Notes: generated from the letters alone by a model not told the origin. DNA of 34,560 nt from an uncultured beta proteobacterium (GCA_903897925.1 CAIUDG010000145.1:1-34560), one strand, 5' to 3'. Shown: positions 25,317-34,343, counted from the first letter of the stretch. Numbers and translations are program-made.

Positions 25317-26615
25317 CTAATTGGGAATTCTGCTGCGCGCTGCCAATTCCACGGCGCCATCCGCCAATACGGCGTTCAGAATCTGGCCCGGCTCGACCTG
25401 GTAGACGCTGGTCACCGGTCGTCCACTGCTGTTGCTCAGCCAGGCATAGCCGCGTGCCAGCACCAGCGCCGGGTCCAGCGCCTGCAGGCGCAGCTGGGCC
25501 TGGGTCCACTGCGCCTGGCGCCGTGCCAGCCCCTGCTGCAATGCCCGCTGCAAGGCCGGCCCCTGCTGCTCCTGCGCGTGCTGCTGGCTTTGCAAGCGCA
25601 GGCGCAGCGCATGCCCAAGGTGTTGCGACAGCGCCTGCAACTGCGCATGCTGGCGCTCGGTGGCACCGCTCAGGCGGCCAATCCGTGTCGTGGCGCGATC
25701 CAGCTGCTGCGCCTCCCGGTCCAGCCGTCCCTGCAGCGCACGCAGCAAACGCTGCGCGGCGGCGTCCACGTCCTGCAGCGCAGACTGCTGGCTGGCACTG
25801 ACCAGCTCAGCCGCCGCCGTGGGCGTGGGAGCGCGCACGTCGGCAACAAAATCGGCGATCGTGAAATCGGTTTCATGGCCAACACCGCTGACCAATGGCA
25901 CCGGACTCCGGGCAATGGTTCGGGCCAGTGTTTCGTCGTTGAAGGCCCACAGGTCTTCCATGGCGCCGCCACCACGCACCAGCAAGATGGCGTCGATCGG
26001 GGTGGCGAAAGCCGGGTCTGCCGCACAGGTGTAAAGGGCCTGCAGCGCGCGCACCAGTTCTGGCGCCGCCTGCTCGCCCTGGACGCTGGCCGGCACCAGC
26101 ACAATCGGAAGGTGCGGCACCCGGCGCTGCAGCGCACTCACCACGTCATGCAAGGCCGCCGCCCCAAGCGAAGTCACCACGCCAATGCCACGCGGCATCC
26201 GGGCCAGCGGCCGTTTGCGCGCCGGATCAAACAGGCCTTCGCGCTCCAGGCGCTCCTTGCGCCGTAAAAATTCTTCAAACAGATTGCCCTGCCCGGCGCG
26301 CTCCAGACTTTCCACAATCAGCTGCAATTCGCCGCGCGGCTCATACACACCCAGACGCCCGCGCACCTGCACCCGGTCGCCATCGCGCGGCGTATCGACC
26401 AGCACACTGGCAGCACGGCGAAACATGGCGCAGCGCAGCTGGCCATTGGCATCTTTCAGGGAAAAATAGCAATGCCCACTCGCCGCCCGAGAAAAACCGC
26501 TGATCTCGCCAACCACGCTGACCGGGTTGAAACCAGCCTCCAGCGCCTGCGCAATGGCGCGGCACAAAGCCCCCACCTGCCACACCGGGGTGGCCGACCG
26601 ATCCGGCTCAAACAT
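25317..26615 (-). CDS. xseA: Exodeoxyribonuclease VII large subunit
   Basis: XseA with XseB degrades single-stranded DNA from both ends. The 432-residue product starts MFEPDRSATPVWQVGALCRA; it has the N-terminal OB-fold (to about residue 110, with GEISGFSRAASGHCYFSLKD), the catalytic domain with ARMPRGIGVVTSLGAAALHD, LVRGGGAMEDLWAFND and SGVGHETDFTIADFVAD, and a long helical, Gln/Arg-rich region before the short C-terminal domain. A GTG three codons upstream (26624) is an alternative start. The small subunit gene xseB is not nearby. It is divergent from the exbB operon across about 290 bases. Confidence 0.95.
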   Translation of the reverse strand: MFEPDRSATPVWQVGALCRAIAQALEAGFNPVSVVGEISGFSRAASGHCYFSLKDANGQLRCAMFRRAASVLVDTPRDGDRVQVRGRLGVYEPRGELQLIVESLERAGQGNLFEEFLRRKERLEREGLFDPARKRPLARMPRGIGVVTSLGAAALHDVVSALQRRVPHLPIVLVPASVQGEQAAPELVRALQALYTCAADPAFATPIDAILLVRGGGAMEDLWAFNDETLARTIARSPVPLVSGVGHETDFTIADFVADVRAPTPTAAAELVSASQQSALQDVDAAAQRLLRALQGRLDREAQQLDRATTRIGRLSGATERQHAQLQALSQHLGHALRLRLQSQQHAQEQQGPALQRALQQGLARRQAQWTQAQLRLQALDPALVLARGYAWLSNSSGRPVTSVYQVEPGQILNAVLADGAVELAARSRIPN

Positions 26616-26818
26616 GCTGCGCACCCCAACCCGCCAAAGGCAGGCTCAGTGCACTCATCAACAATTTGCTGCAAAGCACAAACGCCCGCAAGACCCCCCG
26701 GAAAATCACCAGCGCGTGGTCTAAGTACCTTGATTTCATTCAGTTTTTTCCTGCCTCAATTGACATCAAAGTGTCAAAACGCTGATTTTTCGGGACTTTG
26801 CGGCCCCCTGGGACCCAG

Positions 26819-26878
26819 TTGTGCACAAAGTTATCCACAAAAACTGTGTGTCAAATTACACATCTGCTGGGCCATAAT
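26819..26878 (+). promoter_or_regulatory. Upstream region of exbB: palindrome, DnaA box and promoter
   Basis: In order: the 10-base palindrome TTGTGCACAA (26819-26828), an exact DnaA box TTATCCACA (26831-26839), the inverted repeat TGTGT/ACACA (26847-26862), and a possible promoter TGTCAA (26849-26854) with CATAAT (26873-26878) 18 bases on. A further TTGACA-N6-TGTCAA repeat lies at 26760-26777. A single DnaA box may make the operon responsive to DnaA; it is not an origin. Confidence 0.4.
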
Positions 26879-26908
26879 CAGTCGGCAAACCTTCTGTGGA
26901 GTGACTTC

Positions 26909-27532
26909 TTGTTTTCTATCATACAAGCCGCCGGATGGCCGATCTGGCCGTTGATCATCTGCTCGGTACTGGCCCTGGCCATCGTCATTGAGCGTTTCCT
27001 CAGCCTCAAAACCGCAAAAATCGCCCCACCACGGCTGCTCGATGAGGTGATCAGCGTCACCCGCGCCGGCATTCCCAGTACCGACGTCATTCAGCAACTG
27101 GAAAAAAATTCGGCGCTGGGGGAAGTGCTGGCCAGCGGCTTGCGCACCCTTAACACCGACCCGCATTGCAGTGACGAAGACCTGCGCGCCAACATGGAAA
27201 GCAGTGGCCGCAAGGTGGCACACCGGCTCGAGCATTACCTGGCGGCACTGGCCACCATCGCCTCGGCAGCGCCGCTGATGGGACTGTTTGGCACGGTTGT
27301 CGGCATGATCGAAATTTTCGGCTCGCAAGCCCCGGGCGCCAATGGCGGCAACCCGGCGCTGCTGGCACACGGCATCTCCACCGCCTTGTACAACACGGCG
27401 TTCGGCCTGATCGTGGCGATTCCCTCGCTGATTTTCTGGCGCTATTTCCGTGGCGTGGTGGATGCCTATCTGCTGCACCTGGAGCTGTCGGCAGACCGCC
27501 TGGTGCGCCACCTCAAGGCCTTGCGCAAGTAA
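26909..27532 (+). CDS. exbB: MotA/TolQ/ExbB proton channel family protein (TTG start)
   Basis: ExbB/TolQ proteins form, with ExbD/TolR, an inner-membrane proton channel that energises outer-membrane processes. I place the start at a TTG (26909) because GGAGTG (26898-26903) is correctly spaced before it and the protein then begins MFSIIQAAGWPIWPL, the usual N-terminus. The frame is open upstream to an ATG at 26798, but that stretch holds promoter elements and lacks homology. The 207-residue product has a first TM at about 9-28 and two further TMs around ATIASAAPLMGLFGTVVGMIEIFG and ISTALYNTAFGLIVAIPSLI, the family signature. exbD follows after 10 bases. Confidence 0.9.
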   Translation: MFSIIQAAGWPIWPLIICSVLALAIVIERFLSLKTAKIAPPRLLDEVISVTRAGIPSTDVIQQLEKNSALGEVLASGLRTLNTDPHCSDEDLRANMESSGRKVAHRLEHYLAALATIASAAPLMGLFGTVVGMIEIFGSQAPGANGGNPALLAHGISTALYNTAFGLIVAIPSLIFWRYFRGVVDAYLLHLELSADRLVRHLKALRK

Positions 27533-27542
27533 GCGAACGCCC

Positions 27543-27968
27543 ATGAACTTTCGGCCACGAACCAAAGAAGAACCGGAAATCAACCTGATTCCGTTCATCG
27601 ACGTGCTGCTGGTCATACTCATCTTTCTGATGCTGTCCACGACCTACAGCAAATTCACCGAAATGCAGCTGCGGCTGCCGGTTGCCGACACCGACGCGCA
27701 GCACGACTATCCCAAGGAAGTCGTTGTTACAGTCAGCGCCGACGGCAGTTACAGCGTAGACCGCAGGCCGATGGCCGGGCACAGCCTGGAACTCCTCAGT
27801 GCCGCCCTGAGCGACGGCGCCAAGGGCAGCAAAGACACGGTGGTGGTCATCAGCGCCGACGCCAACGCCAAGCACCAGTCGGTGGTCACCGTCATGGAGG
27901 CGGCGCGCCATGCCGGTTTGAGCCAGATCACCTTCGCCACCCAGTCGTCGCAAACGGCTGGCCCCTAA
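27543..27968 (+). CDS. exbD: Biopolymer transport protein ExbD/TolR family
   Basis: The 141-residue product starts MNFRPRTKEEPEINLIPFID. It has one TM helix (about 20-38) with the essential Asp of the IPFIDVLLVILIFLM segment (Asp20), followed by a periplasmic domain of about 100 residues. With ExbB it would form the proton-driven motor. Its position in front of lpxK is usual in Burkholderiales, where the pair is linked to LPS genes, not to tonB; whether it serves TonB, Tol or an LPS-related process is not shown. The start is the first ATG in frame after the exbB stop with homology; the frame is open further upstream inside exbB. Confidence 0.92.
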   Translation: MNFRPRTKEEPEINLIPFIDVLLVILIFLMLSTTYSKFTEMQLRLPVADTDAQHDYPKEVVVTVSADGSYSVDRRPMAGHSLELLSAALSDGAKGSKDTVVVISADANAKHQSVVTVMEAARHAGLSQITFATQSSQTAGP

Positions 27969-27978
27969 GTTCCGCTCC

Positions 27979-29046
27979 GTGACCCCGTCCGCATCGGTGC
28001 CGTTCAGCCGCCGGCTGACCTCCGGCTGGCAGCGCCGCGGCGCGCTGGCTTGCGCGCTGCTGCCCATCGCCGCGCTGTACCTGGGACTGGTCAGCCTGCA
28101 CAAGTGGCTCTACCGCAGCGGTCTGAAAAAAGCCCAACGGCTGGACTGCCCGGTGCTGGTAGTCGGCAACGCCGTCGCCGGTGGCGCCGGCAAGACTCCC
28201 ACCGTCATCGCCCTGGTCCAGCACCTGCGCCAACAGGGCCTGGCAGTCGGTGTGGTGTCACGTGGCTATGGCCGCCACAGCCGCGATACGCTGGAAGTCA
28301 GTGCGCAGTCCGACCCGGCCGAGGTCGGCGACGAACCGCTGCTGATTGCCCGCGCCACCCAGGCGCCGGTTTTTGTCGCGGCACAACGCACCAGCGCCGC
28401 CCGCGCCTTGCACCGCGCCCACCCGGAAATACAACTCATCGTCTGCGACGATGGACTGCAACATTACCCGCTGTACCGCGATCTGGAAATCTGCGTGTTT
28501 GACGACCGGGGCATTGGCAATGGCTGGGTCCTGCCCAGCGGCCCCTTGCGCGAACCCTGGCCGCGCAGCGGCGTGCGCCAATGTGGGCAATCGGCGGCTA
28601 CGCTCTTGGTGCTGCACACCGGGGCCGCGCCAGCCTTTGCCGGCTATCGGGCGCAACGGCAACTGGCCAATTACGCGCTGCAGCGCAACGGTCAGCAACT
28701 GCCGCTGCAGCAGCTGAGCGCGCAGCGGCCACTGCTAGCCCTGGCCGGCATCGCCCAGCCCGAGGTGTTCTTTTCCAGCTTGCGCCAGGCCGGTGTGCCC
28801 TTGGCGCAGACGCTGGCACTGCCCGACCATTGCGACTTCACCACACTGGACCTGTCCGCCTGGGCCGGCCACCAGATTCTGTGCACGGAAAAAGATGCCG
28901 TGAAACTTTGGAAACATCGGCCAGATGCCCTTGCTGTACCGCTGCTGCAAAGCATGGACGCAGCGCTGTTCACCGAACTCGAGGCGCGGCTACGGCCCCT
29001 GCTAAAGAGACAGCTATCATCGGGCCATGGACACCAAACTGCTTGA
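27979..29046 (+). CDS. lpxK: Tetraacyldisaccharide 4'-kinase
   Basis: LpxK phosphorylates the 4' position of the lipid A disaccharide precursor to give lipid IVA, at the inner face of the inner membrane. The 355-residue product has an N-terminal hydrophobic segment (about 22-42, [19 protein letters not shown]), the P-loop [15 protein letters not shown] (about 61-75), the family blocks VVSRGYGR and VCDDGLQHY, and [12 protein letters not shown]. It starts with GTG at 27979, ten bases after exbD, and its 3' end overlaps the following ycaR-like gene by 20 bases. Identification is secure. Confidence 0.95.
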   Translation: MTPSASVPFSRRLTSGWQRRGALACALLPIAALYLGLVSLHKWLYRSGLKKAQRLDCPVLVVGNAVAGGAGKTPTVIALVQHLRQQGLAVGVVSRGYGRHSRDTLEVSAQSDPAEVGDEPLLIARATQAPVFVAAQRTSAARALHRAHPEIQLIVCDDGLQHYPLYRDLEICVFDDRGIGNGWVLPSGPLREPWPRSGVRQCGQSAATLLVLHTGAAPAFAGYRAQRQLANYALQRNGQQLPLQQLSAQRPLLALAGIAQPEVFFSSLRQAGVPLAQTLALPDHCDFTTLDLSAWAGHQILCTEKDAVKLWKHRPDALAVPLLQSMDAALFTELEARLRPLLKRQLSSGHGHQTA

Positions 29047-29209
29047 AATCATCGTCTGCCCAGTCACCAAGGGCCCCCTGGAATTTGACCGCGAAAAACA
29101 AGAACTGTTATCGCGCTCGGCACGCCTGGCCTACCCGGTGCGTGACGGCATTCCGGTACTGCTGGAAAACGAGGCCCGCACCCTGAGCGACGACGAACTG
29201 AACCGCTGA
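29027..29209 (+). CDS. ycaR: Trm112/YcaR family protein
   Basis: The 60-residue protein [20 protein letters not shown] has the YcaR/Trm112-like fold pattern, including [18 protein letters not shown] (34-51). The family's Cys-x-x-Cys is reduced to one Cys (CPVT), so zinc binding of the classical type is unlikely, as in many betaproteobacterial members. Its ATG lies inside lpxK (20-base overlap) and it ends 4 bases before kdsB. The role in bacteria is unsettled, but the gene is nearly always found between lpxK and kdsB. Confidence 0.92.
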   Translation: MDTKLLEIIVCPVTKGPLEFDREKQELLSRSARLAYPVRDGIPVLLENEARTLSDDELNR

Positions 29210-29213
29210 AGCC

Positions 29214-29999
29214 ATGCCAGCGCAGCCGTACACCGTCATCATTCCGGCACGCCTGGCATCGAGCCGCTTGCCCAACAAACCTCTGGCCGATATCGCCGGC
29301 GTGCCAATGGTGGTGCGCGTAGCGCAGCGCGTGCGCCAGGGCCTGCCAGGGGCAGTGCGCATTGTGGTGGCGGCCGACCATGCCAGCATATTGCAAGCCT
29401 GCGCCGACCACGGTGTGGACGCCGTGCTGACGCGAACCGACCATGCCTCCGGCAGCGACCGGCTGGCCGAAGCCAGCACCCTGCTCGCGCTGGACGACAG
29501 CCACATCGTGGTGAACGTACAGGGCGACGAACCCCTGATCGACCCGGCCCTGGTGCGTGCCGTGGCCGAGCTGCTGGCGACGCACCCGGGCGCCAGCATG
29601 GGCACCGCAGCCCACGCCATTCATGATGTGGCGGATTTCCGCAATCCCAACGTCGTCAAGCTTGTCACCAGCGCGGCCGGACTGGCGCTGTACTTCAGCC
29701 GTGCCCCGATACCCTGGTGGCGCGATGGCTCCAGCCCGGAGCAAGCGGCGCTGCCCACACCGGCGCCGCTGCGCCACATTGGCATCTACGCCTACCGCGC
29801 TGGATTCCTGCGCCTGTTTCCCACCCTGCCCCAGGCACCGTTGGAAACTACCGAGGCACTGGAACAACTGCGGGCCCTGTGGCACGGCCATGCCATCGCC
29901 GTGCACACTACAGACCTTGCGCCCGGCGCTGGCGTTGACACCCCGGAAGACCTGGAACGCGTGCGCCAGGCATTCCGGGACGGGGTGCCAGCGCTGTAA
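29214..29999 (+). CDS. kdsB: 3-deoxy-manno-octulosonate cytidylyltransferase (CMP-Kdo synthetase)
   Basis: KdsB activates Kdo with CTP to CMP-Kdo for attachment to lipid A. The 261-residue product has the nucleotidyl-transferase signature [19 protein letters not shown] at residues 5-23 and the conserved blocks [12 protein letters not shown] and [12 protein letters not shown] (with the metal-binding Asp), and [12 protein letters not shown] near the middle. The length matches the family. It is cytoplasmic and follows lpxK and ycaR in the same transcription unit. An approximately 100-base gap separates it from adk. Confidence 0.96.
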   Translation: MPAQPYTVIIPARLASSRLPNKPLADIAGVPMVVRVAQRVRQGLPGAVRIVVAADHASILQACADHGVDAVLTRTDHASGSDRLAEASTLLALDDSHIVVNVQGDEPLIDPALVRAVAELLATHPGASMGTAAHAIHDVADFRNPNVVKLVTSAAGLALYFSRAPIPWWRDGSSPEQAALPTPAPLRHIGIYAYRAGFLRLFPTLPQAPLETTEALEQLRALWHGHAIAVHTTDLAPGAGVDTPEDLERVRQAFRDGVPAL

Positions 30000-30089
30000 G
30001 TTTTCCCATAGGCGTGCATGCTATCCTCCCGGGTTGTCATGCGGATAGGGGAAGGTATGTCCAGTATCTTCAGAACTGTACGGTCATAA

Positions 30090-30764
<675 letters not shown>

Positions 30765-30785
30765 GACCCGGGCCTGGCGCACTGC

Positions 30786-30813
30786 AAAAAAGGCCGCGCT
30801 GCGGCCTTTTTTT
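30786..30813. terminator. Bidirectional terminator between adk and the asparaginase gene
   Basis: AAAAAAGGCCGC and GCGGCCTTTTTT form a perfect 12-base stem with loop GCT, giving a T-run on both strands. It starts 22 bases past the adk stop, and its right end overlaps the TAA of the convergent asparaginase gene (30812-30814). Confidence 0.93.
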
Positions 30814-31813
30814 ATGGCCGAGCCGACGCCACACCCAGCAAGTCGGCGCGTGCCAGTTCCAGCATCAAGGCAATGCGCGCCTTCACTGCTGGCAGCGGCA
30901 CCCCCAGCACGCTACCAGCGCTGGCGCCCACCACCTGACCCTGCGCACAACGACTGACACGCACCACCCGCAGCCCCTGCAGCTGCGCCTGCTGCAACAG
31001 CGGCTCCAGCGCCCGGTGAATACTGCCATTGCCGGGCGCCACCACCACCAGCCCGCGCAGCGGCGTGGTGCCAGCATTTGCATGCGCAATCAGGCAACGC
31101 AACAGGGCGCCATCGGTTCCGGCATGGCTATGCACGATATCAACGCGCGGCCACTGCACCTGTGCCAGCTGCTCCACCGTCAGCAGACCCGGACCCGCCA
31201 GCGCTTCCCATTCGGCGACACAGCGCACCCGCCCGGCTTCGACAAAACCGAGTTCCCCGGCCTCCCCAGAATCAAAGGCATCCAGCCGGTACGGATGCAC
31301 TTTTTGCACCATGGCCGCACGATGGATGGTTCCGGCGCAGACCAGCAACAGGCCGTGGCACCCGGGCATTGCGGCGACCACCGCCGCATCCAGCAAATTG
31401 CCTGGACCATCCGGGAAGTGCGCGCTGGCCGGCCGCATGGCACAGGTCAGCACCACTGGCTTGCAACGCAAGTATTCGGCCGACAGCACACAGGACAGGA
31501 AATAAGCGGTCTCCTCCAGCGTGTCGGTACCGTGCGTAACAACCAAGGCACTGACATCGGCTTGCTCCAGATGATGCTGCAGGCGCTGCGCCAGCAGCAC
31601 CCAATGGGCCACGTCCATATCCTTGCTATCAAGCTGCGCCACCTGTTCGCAGACCAGCGCCTGTCCGGCCAAGGCGTCGGCCAGACCAGGCACACCCGCC
31701 AGAATTTGCTGCACCGGCACCTGACCGGCGGCATAGGCCACATGGTCCGCCGCCTGCGCCGACAGGCCGGCAATGGTGCCACCCATCCCCAGAAACACGA
31801 CTTTTTTTTGCAT
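30812..31813 (-). CDS. L-asparaginase / asparaginase family amidohydrolase
   Basis: The 333-residue product hydrolyses asparagine (or a related amide) to aspartate and ammonia. It has both catalytic signatures: GGTIAG with Thr13, and HGTDTLEETAYFL with Thr96 and Asp97, plus Lys171 in MVQKVHPYRL, completing the two Thr-Lys-Asp triad elements. There is no signal peptide, so it is cytoplasmic. The residue normally Thr before GGT is Met10 here, a substitution outside the nucleophile position. Its stop lies in the terminator stem shared with adk, and it is divergent from lexA. Class is secure; glutaminase side activity cannot be judged. Confidence 0.92.
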   Translation of the reverse strand: MQKKVVFLGMGGTIAGLSAQAADHVAYAAGQVPVQQILAGVPGLADALAGQALVCEQVAQLDSKDMDVAHWVLLAQRLQHHLEQADVSALVVTHGTDTLEETAYFLSCVLSAEYLRCKPVVLTCAMRPASAHFPDGPGNLLDAAVVAAMPGCHGLLLVCAGTIHRAAMVQKVHPYRLDAFDSGEAGELGFVEAGRVRCVAEWEALAGPGLLTVEQLAQVQWPRVDIVHSHAGTDGALLRCLIAHANAGTTPLRGLVVVAPGNGSIHRALEPLLQQAQLQGLRVVRVSRCAQGQVVGASAGSVLGVPLPAVKARIALMLELARADLLGVASARP

Positions 31814-31828
31814 ATAGCAAAGTCCCCC

Positions 31829-31880
31829 TTGTCAAATCAGAAAAACTGTTTAAAAATACAGGTACTGGATGCGAAACCAG
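31829..31880 (+). promoter_or_regulatory. lexA promoter with two SOS-box-like LexA sites
   Basis: Box 1, CTGTTTAAAAATACAG (31846-31861), fits CTGT-N8-ACAG exactly. Box 2, CTGG-N8-CCAG (31865-31880), is a weaker copy whose arms also pair with each other (ACTGG/CCAGT). A -35 TTGTCA (31829-31834) and a -10 within box 1 (TAAAAA, 31851-31856) would place the first box over the promoter. Tandem boxes at lexA are the rule in E. coli too. The asparaginase gene diverges from the same region. Confidence 0.85.
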
Positions 31881-31955
31881 TGTGTACAAACCAACAGCCC
31901 GTTAAAAGCCATATTGCCCGTTTTGCCCGTTTCGCCAAACACCTTAGGAGTCAGC

Positions 31956-32630
31956 ATGCTCGAAAGCCCGAAACTCACTGCGCGCCAGCAACAGATTCTG
32001 GATTTGATCCAAAGTGCCATTGCCCGCACCGGTGCCCCTCCGACCCGGGCTGAAATTGCGCAAGAGCTGGGCTTCAAGTCAGCCAATGCTGCCGAAGAGC
32101 ATCTGCAGGCGCTGGCACGCAAAGGCGCCATCGAACTGGTCAGTGGCACCTCGCGTGGCATTCGCCTGCGCAGCGACACGCTGAAGTCGATTAACGAGTC
32201 ACGCAACAAGCAATTTACGCTTTCCCTGCCAGGCATGGCCCAATTGGCGCTGCCACTGATTGGACGCGTCGCTGCCGGCTCGCCCATTCTCGCTCAAGAG
32301 CACGTAGACCAAACCTATTACGTGGAAAACAGCCTGTTCCAGCGGCAGCCAGACTACCTGCTCAAGGTGCGCGGCATGTCCATGCGCGACGCCGGCATCA
32401 TGGATGGCGACCTGCTGGCAGTACAAGCCACCAAAGATGCCAAAAACGGGCAAATCGTGGTCGCCCGCCTGGGTGACGAAGTCACCGTCAAGCGCTTCAA
32501 GCGCAACAACGACCTGATTGAACTGCATCCCGAAAATCCGGATTACCAAACCATCGTGGTTGAGCCAGGCGAGCCGTTCGAGATTGAAGGCCTGGCGGTC
32601 GGCCTGATCCGCAACACCATGCTCATGTAA
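31956..32630 (+). CDS. lexA: LexA repressor, SOS regulator
   Basis: LexA represses DNA-damage genes and cleaves itself when RecA is activated. From the ATG at 31956 (AGGAG at 31946-31950) the product has 224 residues: a winged helix (1-70, [11 protein letters not shown] and [23 protein letters not shown]), a linker, and the S24 peptidase domain. The cleavage site is Ala107-Gly108 (VAAGSP), and the dyad is Ser142 (GMSM) and Lys179 (VTVKRF). It should be autoregulated through the boxes at 31846-31880. The frame is open 29 codons upstream across box 2, so the internal ATG is the start. Identification is secure. Confidence 0.97.
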   Translation: MLESPKLTARQQQILDLIQSAIARTGAPPTRAEIAQELGFKSANAAEEHLQALARKGAIELVSGTSRGIRLRSDTLKSINESRNKQFTLSLPGMAQLALPLIGRVAAGSPILAQEHVDQTYYVENSLFQRQPDYLLKVRGMSMRDAGIMDGDLLAVQATKDAKNGQIVVARLGDEVTVKRFKRNNDLIELHPENPDYQTIVVEPGEPFEIEGLAVGLIRNTMLM

Positions 32631-32660
32631 ACCGTTCCAAGTTCCAGCAGAGAGACTCCT

Positions 32661-33005
32661 ATGAACCTCGCACTTGTCATACAACATCGCGCACTGGCAG
32701 CCATCCAGCAGTGGTTTGGTGCACGCAGCTCGGCCGCCGCCCAGGCTCCGCAGAGGCCACAGCACGTTCCGAGCCCGGTGCCGTTGTCGCGTCAGCGGCC
32801 CCTGGGCATGCCGCCGTACAACGCACCATTCCAGGCCGCCGCCTCTGTGGCAAGCGTGCCGGCCAGCAAGCCGCTGCGCGTAGTGCGCGTAGTGGAAAGC
32901 GGCCAGACGCGTGCCAGCTCCGGCCGCATGGTGATTTCCGGCCGCATGGCCGACGTCTGCGCCGAACTCGACCGCCTGGTGGCCCGGGAAGCCGCTCTGC
33001 ACTAA
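32661..33005 (+). CDS. Uncharacterised small protein downstream of lexA
   Basis: This 114-residue protein starts 30 bases after lexA with AGAGAG ahead of the ATG. Residues 25-70 are Pro/Ala/Gln/Ser-rich and probably disordered. The C-terminus is ordered-looking and helix-rich: VVRVVESGQTRASSG then GRMVISGRMADVCAELDRLV (88-107). There is no signal peptide or TM. Proximity to lexA suggests SOS-regulated cotranscription; the position resembles that of small division inhibitors in other bacteria, but I see no SulA/YneA homology. I do not recognise a family. Coding status is supported by the ribosome-binding site and the sensible C-terminal composition. The stop codon lies in the first of four CTAAGGG repeats. 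Confidence 0.75.
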   Translation: MNLALVIQHRALAAIQQWFGARSSAAAQAPQRPQHVPSPVPLSRQRPLGMPPYNAPFQAAASVASVPASKPLRVVRVVESGQTRASSGRMVISGRMADVCAELDRLVAREAALH

Positions 33006-33029
33006 GGGCTAAGGGCTAAGGGCTAAGGG
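33002..33029. repeat. Four exact tandem copies of CTAAGGG
   Basis: The heptamer is repeated without a mismatch, and the first copy contains the stop codon of the preceding small gene. Copy-number change would therefore not alter the protein. Confidence 0.9.
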
Positions 33030-33115
33030 CCTGGCGCCTAAACCACTGCTGGAACGGCCACTGGTTCCAGGCAGCGCCTCCGTGCCACAGGCGGATGTGA
33101 TTGGCGTTGCTTATA

Positions 33116-33230
33116 GGTATTTGGAATTAGGCATTGGTAATAAGTAACAGGTATTGGTAATAGTCATTGGGAATAGACGTCGGCAATTTGGGGGTGGCAA
33201 TAGGGGGACGGCAATACGGAGGCAAAGAGG
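33116..33230. repeat. Imperfect short tandem repeats in a gene-free stretch
   Basis: The left part repeats ATTGGTAATA-like units (for example 33130-33164, with GGCATTGGTAATA and GGTATTGGTAATA 20 bases apart). The right part repeats units starting GGCAAT at 33182, 33196 and 33210, then GGCAAA at 33221; the first two are 14 bases long. The composition is unlike the surrounding genes. No ORF or promoter is supported. A separate hairpin CTGGAAC/GTTCCAG lies at 33049-33070. Confidence 0.7.
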
Positions 33231-33281
33231 TACTTTGATGTTCCGCGCGAACCCGTCGCACATCAGGGCACAATTGCAGCT

Positions 33282-34289
33282 ATGAATATTGTGATCCTCG
33301 ACGACTATCAGGACGCTGTACGCAAGCTCGAATGCGCCAGCAAATTAGACCCCTTCCAAGCCAAGGTATACACCAACACAGTCAAGGGCCTGGGCCAGCT
33401 TTCGGTTCGTCTCAAAGACGCTGACGTGCTGGTACTGATTCGGGAACGTACCCATCTGAACCGCCAGCTGATTGAAAAGCTGCCCAGGCTCAAGCTGATT
33501 TCGCAAACTGGCCGCATCGGCTCGCACATCGATTTGCAAGCCTGCACCTCACGCGGCATTGCCGTAGCCGAGGGCATAGGCTCACCGGTCGCTCCCGCAG
33601 AGCTGACCTGGGCGCTGCTGATGGCTGCGGCACGGCGTTTGCCGCACTACATTGGCAATCTGAAGCACGGTGCCTGGCAACAAGCCGGACTGAAAGCCGG
33701 TGCCATGCCCGCCAATTTTGGACTGGGCACGGTGCTCGGCGGTAAAACACTGGGCATCTGGGGCTACGGAAAAATCGGCAAGCTGGTCGCCGGTTACGGC
33801 AAGGCCTTTGGCATGCGCGTGGTGGTCTGGGGCAGCCAGGCATCGCGTGCACAAGCCGTTACCGATGGTTACTTTGCTGCCCCCAGCCGCGAAGAATTTT
33901 TTTCCACCAGCGACTTCCTGTCCCTGCATCTGCGCCTGGACGAAAGCACCCAGCACATCGTCACTGCCGCCGATCTGGCATTGATGCAAGCCAGCGCGGT
34001 ACTGATCAATACCTCACGTGCCGAACTGATCGAGCCCGATGCCCTCATCAGCGCGCTGAACCGTGGCCGCCCGGGCATGGGCGCCGTAGACGTGTTTGAA
34101 ACCGAACCCATTCTCCAGGGCCATGCCCTGCTGCGCCTGGAAAACTGCATTTGTACGCCGCACATCGGCTACGTCGAACAAAACAGCTACGAGCTGTATT
34201 TCAGCGCCGCGTTCGACAATGTGGTGAATTTCATCAAGGGCACCCCTACCAACATCATTAACCCGGGCGCACTGCAAGTGCGGCGTTAG
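33282..34289 (+). CDS. D-2-hydroxyacid dehydrogenase family protein
   Basis: This 335-residue NAD-binding protein begins MNIVILDDYQDAVRKLECAS, a start typical of a SerA-like subfamily of D-2-hydroxyacid dehydrogenases. The dinucleotide motif GYGKIGKLVA lies at about residues 163-172; the catalytic Arg is in NTSRAEL, Glu in FETEP, and His in TPHIGY. It lacks the C-terminal ACT domain of long phosphoglycerate dehydrogenases. Substrate is unknown; 3-phosphoglycerate, glycerate and related hydroxyacids are family candidates. It stands alone after the repeat region. It is distinct from the GhrB-like gene at 2714-3724. Confidence 0.9.
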   Translation: MNIVILDDYQDAVRKLECASKLDPFQAKVYTNTVKGLGQLSVRLKDADVLVLIRERTHLNRQLIEKLPRLKLISQTGRIGSHIDLQACTSRGIAVAEGIGSPVAPAELTWALLMAAARRLPHYIGNLKHGAWQQAGLKAGAMPANFGLGTVLGGKTLGIWGYGKIGKLVAGYGKAFGMRVVVWGSQASRAQAVTDGYFAAPSREEFFSTSDFLSLHLRLDESTQHIVTAADLALMQASAVLINTSRAELIEPDALISALNRGRPGMGAVDVFETEPILQGHALLRLENCICTPHIGYVEQNSYELYFSAAFDNVVNFIKGTPTNIINPGALQVRR

Positions 34290-34309
34290 GCGCTAGGGGC
34301 ATCGACCAT

Positions 34310-34335
34310 GGCAATGGCTTTGGATAGCCATTGCC
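34310..34335. terminator. Hairpin between convergent genes
   Basis: GGCAATGGC and GCCATTGCC form a perfect 9-base stem with an 8-base loop, 20 bases after the dehydrogenase stop and just before the stop of the convergent partial gene. No T-run follows on either strand, so it is a weak terminator candidate. Confidence 0.5.
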
Positions 34336-34343
34336 GCTGCAGC

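Noticed and set aside
26831..26839. Origin of replication
   Set aside because: Only one exact DnaA box is present, with no AT-rich unwinding element, dnaA, dnaN or box cluster nearby.
29034..29046. lpxK truncated by the following gene
   Set aside because: The overlap is only 20 bases and both proteins have their normal ends and lengths, so it is a usual gene overlap.
33002..33230. CRISPR array
   Set aside because: Repeats are 7-20 bases, directly adjacent or degenerate, without uniform repeats and spacers, and there are no cas genes.
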